Notes under the pieces: generated by a model
The model's input: the letters and a program-made list of their open reading frames with translations, nothing else
What the model was told of the DNA's origin: nothing
Databases searched by the model: none
From: Inia geoffrensis
Lineage: Eukaryota; Chordata; Mammalia; Artiodactyla; Iniidae
Length of the DNA stretch: 64,000 nt
Direction of reading: 5' to 3'
Assembly: GCA_036417435.1 (NCBI GenBank)
Contig: CM070908.1
Span: forward strand, 48,083,090 to 48,147,089
Shown: positions 60,545 to 64,000 of the stretch, piece after piece
Position numbering within the stretch: position 1 is the first letter of the stretch
Layout of the letters: every line of letters begins with the position of its first letter
Translations under genes and position numbers: made by a program

Positions 60545-60759
60545 TGACACGATTATAAAACTGTCATCAAGGTGATTTTTTTTCTCTAGAAATGAAATCT
60601 GATCAGTGCCTTCGTAAGTTGGTGCCCGTGGCCAGTGTCACACACAACTGTGCGGTTGGTGGACACAGTGGAAAGGCCGGCATGGAGTTTCCCACATGTC
60701 ACTTTAGGGTCTGCAAAAATAACTTTGACACTTTAATACAGTGTCAATACACATTCTGG

Positions 60760-61279
<520 letters not shown>

Positions 61280-61709
61280 TCAGGCCTGTGCCTCTGAGGT
61301 GGAAGAGCTGAGTTCAGGACAACAGTCTACCAGATACCTCCCGGCTCCACATAATATCAAACAGTGAAAACTGTACCAGAGATCTCCATCTCAGCGCTCC
61401 ACTCAGTGAACAGCAAGCTATGCCAAACAACTAGCAAGACAGGAACACAACCCCATCCATTAGCAGAGAGGTTGCCTAAAATCATAATGTCACAGACACC
61501 CCAAAACACATCACCAGACACGGTCCTGCTCACCAGAAAGACAAGTTCTAGCCTAATCAACCAGAACACAGGCCCCAGTCCCCTCCACCAGGGAGCCTAC
61601 ACAACTGACTGAACCAACCTTACCCACTGGGGGCAGACACTAAAAACAATGGTAATTACAAACCTGCAGCCTGTGAAATGGAGACCCCAAATACAGTAAG
61701 TTAAGCAAA

Positions 61710-62588
61710 ATGAGAAGACAGAGAAACACACAGCAGATGAAGGAGCAAGGTAAAAACCCACCAGACCAAACAAATGAAGAGGAAACAGGAAGTCTACCTG
61801 AAAAATAATTCAGAGTAATGAGAGTAATGATGATCCAAAATCTTGGAAATAGAATGGAGGAAATACAAGAAACTTTTAACAAGGATCTAGAAGAACTAAA
61901 GAGCAAATAAACAATGATGAGCAACACAATAAATGAAATTAAAAATTCTCTGGAAGGCATCAATAGCGGAATAACTGAGACAGAAGAACGGATAAGTGAC
62001 CTGGAAGACAAAATAGTGGAAATAACTACCACAGAGCAGAATAAAGAAAAAAGAATGAAAAGACTTGAGGACGGTCTCAGAGACCTCTGGGACAACATTA
62101 AAACACCAACATTCAAATTAGAGGGGTCCCAGAAGAAGAAGAGCAAAAGAAAGGGACTGAGAAAATATTTGAAGAGATTATAGTTGAAAACGTCCCTGAT
62201 ATGGGAAAGGAAACAGTCAATCAAGTCCAGGAAGCACAGAGAGTCCCATACAGGATAAATCCAAGGAGAAACATGCCAAGACACATATTAATCAAACTAT
62301 CAAAAATTAAATACAAAGAAAAAATATTAAAAGCAGCAAGGAAAAAGCAACAGATAACATACAAGGTTAACCGCTGATCTTTCAGCAGAAACTCTGCAAG
62401 CCAGAAGGGTGTGGCAGGACATATTTAAGGTGATGAAAGGGAAAAACCTACAACCAAGATTACCCAGCAAGGATCTCATTCAGATTCAACGGAGAAATTA
62501 AAACCTTTACAGACAAGCAATAGCTAAGAGAATTCAGCACCACCAAACCAGCTTTAGCATTACAACAAATGCTAAAGGAACTTCTCTG
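61710..62588 (+). pseudogene. L1 ORF1 (RNA-binding chaperone), broken
   Basis: The start MRRQRNTQQMKEQGKNPPD lies at 61710. ORF1p is the trimeric RNA-binding protein that coats L1 RNA. An in-frame TAA comes after about 32 codons (SLPEK-stop, near 61807) and another just before 61914 (ELKSK-stop). The coiled-coil part (NTINEIKNSLEGINSGITET, ISDLEDKIVEITTTEQNKEK) is open from 61914. A frameshift follows near 62100, where the RNA-recognition domain begins. The rest (RVPYRINPRRN, LSKIKYKEKILKAARK, MKGKNLQPRL) is readable only across frames. The usual stop near 62588 is changed to TGG. Confidence 0.9.
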
Positions 62589-62646
62589 GGCAGGAAACAA
62601 AACAGAAGAAAAGACTTACAATAACCAACCCAAAACAATTAAGAAA

Positions 62647-64000
62647 ATGGTAATAAGAACATACATATCAATAATTACCTTAAATACAATTGGATTAAAT
62701 GCTCCAACCAAAAGACATAGACTGGCTGAATGGATGCAAAAACAAAACCCGTATATATGCTGCCGACAAGAGACCCACTTCAGACCTAGGGACACATACA
62801 GACTGAAAGTGAGGGGATGGAAAAAGATATTCCATGCAAATAGAAATCAAAAGAAAGCTGGAGTAGCAATTCTCTTATCAGACAAAATAGACTTAAAGAC
62901 TGTTATGAGACAAAGAAGGACACTACATAATGATCAAGGGATCCATCAAAGAAGAAGGTATAACAAATGTAAATATTTATGCACCCAACACAGGAGCACC
63001 TCAATACATAAGGCAAATGCTAACAGCCATGAAAGAGGAAATTGGCAGTACACAATGATAGTAGGGGACTTTAACACCCCACTTTCACCAATGGACAGAT
63101 CATCCAAAATGAAAATAAATAAGGGAACACAAGCTTTAAATAATACATTAAACAAGATGAACTTAACTGATATTTATAGGACATTCCATCCAAAAACAAC
63201 AGAATACACTTTCTTCTCAAGTGCTCATGGAACATTCTCCAGGATAGATCATATTTTGGGTCAAATATCAAACCTTGGTAAATTTAAGCAAATTGAAATC
63301 ATATCAAGTAACTTTTCTGACCACAATGCTATGAGACTAGATATCAATTACAAAAAAAAAATCTGTAAAATATACAAACCCATGGAGGCTAAACAATACA
63401 CTACTAAATAACCAAGAAATCACTGAAGAAATCACATAGGAAATCAATAAATACCTAGAAACAAATGACAATGAAAACACAATGACCCAAAACCTGTGGG
63501 ATGCAGCAAAAGCAGTTCTAAGAGGAAATTTTATAGCAATACAATCCTACCTCAAGAAACAAGAAACATCTCACATAAACAAGCTAACCTTACAGCTAAA
63601 GCAATTAGAGAAAGAAGAACAAAAAACCCCAAAGTTAGCAGAAGGAAAGAAATCATAAAGATCAGATCAGAAATAAATGAAATAGAGATGAAGAAAACAA
63701 TACCAAAGATCAATAAAACTAAAGCTTGGTTCTTTGAGAAGATAAGCAAAATTGATAAACCACTAGCGAGACTCATCAAGAAAAAAAGGGAGAAGAGTCA
63801 AATCAATAGAATTAGAAATGCAAAAGGAGAAGTAACAACTGATACTGCAGCAATACAGAGGATCTTGAGAGATTACTACAAGCAACTATATGCCAATAAA
63901 ATGGACAACCTGGAAGAAATGGAAAAATTCTTAGAAGAGCACAGCCTTCTGAGACTGAACCAGAAAGAAATAGAAAATATAAACAGACCAATCACAAGCC
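62647..64000 (+). pseudogene. L1 ORF2 (endonuclease / reverse transcriptase), 5' part, broken
   Basis: ORF2p nicks target DNA and reverse-transcribes L1 RNA. Here only the N-terminal endonuclease and the start of the linker are in the window. Visible landmarks are RTYISIITLNTIGLN, ICCRQETHFRPRDTYR, GVAILLSDKID, VGDFNTPLSPMDRSS, FHPKTTEYTFFSSAHGTFSR and ISSNFSDHNAMRLD. The catalytic-type motifs QETHFR, GDFN and SDH are kept, but LNVNGLN has become LNTIGLN. Frameshifts near 62905-62960 and stops after 63408 break the frame. Downstream text ([11 protein letters not shown] and [20 protein letters not shown]) continues in other frames to the edge. Confidence 0.92.

Noticed and set aside
61640..62284. 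214-codon minus frame rich in Leu/Ile/Phe/Ser, resembling a membrane protein
   Set aside because: It is the antisense of L1 ORF1. The hydrophobic look comes from reading A-rich L1 sequence on the complementary strand.

Overview
This is mammalian nuclear DNA, almost certainly from a cetacean or a close cetartiodactyl relative. The evidence is a set of tRNA-derived SINEs of the cetacean/hippo CHR type: a 5' 'CTTCCCTGGTGGCGCAGTGG' head, a 'GGGGACACGGGTTCGTGCCCCGG' box-B-like region and a poly-A tail. They occur in a short form of about 220 bp and a long form of about 300 bp. The L1 elements are of the cetartiodactyl type. There is no prokaryotic gene organisation. Most open reading frames in the window are chance frames or fragments of repeats.

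The only convincing host gene signal is a CpG island at about 15.9-17.5 kb. It carries one plus-strand coding exon: ATG at 17199 in a strong Kozak context, 68 codons, and a GT splice donor at 17403. The encoded N-terminus is rich in Pro, acidic residues and Ser. I could not name the gene. No downstream coding exon was recognised, so the rest of the window to the right is most simply read as a long first intron plus distal sequence, and the left 15.8 kb as upstream flank. This layout is an inference.

Region by region: 1-15.2 kb is flank with several CHR SINEs, an inverted (twin-primed) L1 tail, four MER5A-like hAT fragments and an L1 nested inside a long CHR SINE. 15.2-20.7 kb is the promoter, exon and repeat-poor start of the putative intron. 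20.7-32.7 kb has old and young L1 tails, MIRs and one CHR SINE. 32.7-44 kb has MER20 and another hAT element, a MLT1-type MaLR LTR, L1 tails and two homologous old segments (about 40.4-41.3 and 42.4-43.9 kb), each split by a different L1. 48-53 kb has two plus-strand L1 tails, MIRs and a MST-type LTR. 52.9-58.6 kb is repeat-poor and includes a candidate conserved regulatory block near 55.2-56.0 kb. 59.7-60.4 kb is a MER2-like element split by a long CHR SINE. 60.8-61.2 kb is a broken clustered-protocadherin (PCDHB-like) fragment on the minus strand. From about 61.24 kb to the window end runs a decayed plus-strand L1 with partial 5'UTR, ORF1 and the start of ORF2.

I found no tRNA or rRNA gene, no CRISPR array, no intact viral gene and no clear new biological system. 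The most useful observations are the unnamed CpG-island exon, the head-to-head protocadherin-fragment/L1 junction, the datable nested insertions with visible target-site duplications, and the paired old segments. All family names come from recognition by eye, without a database search.
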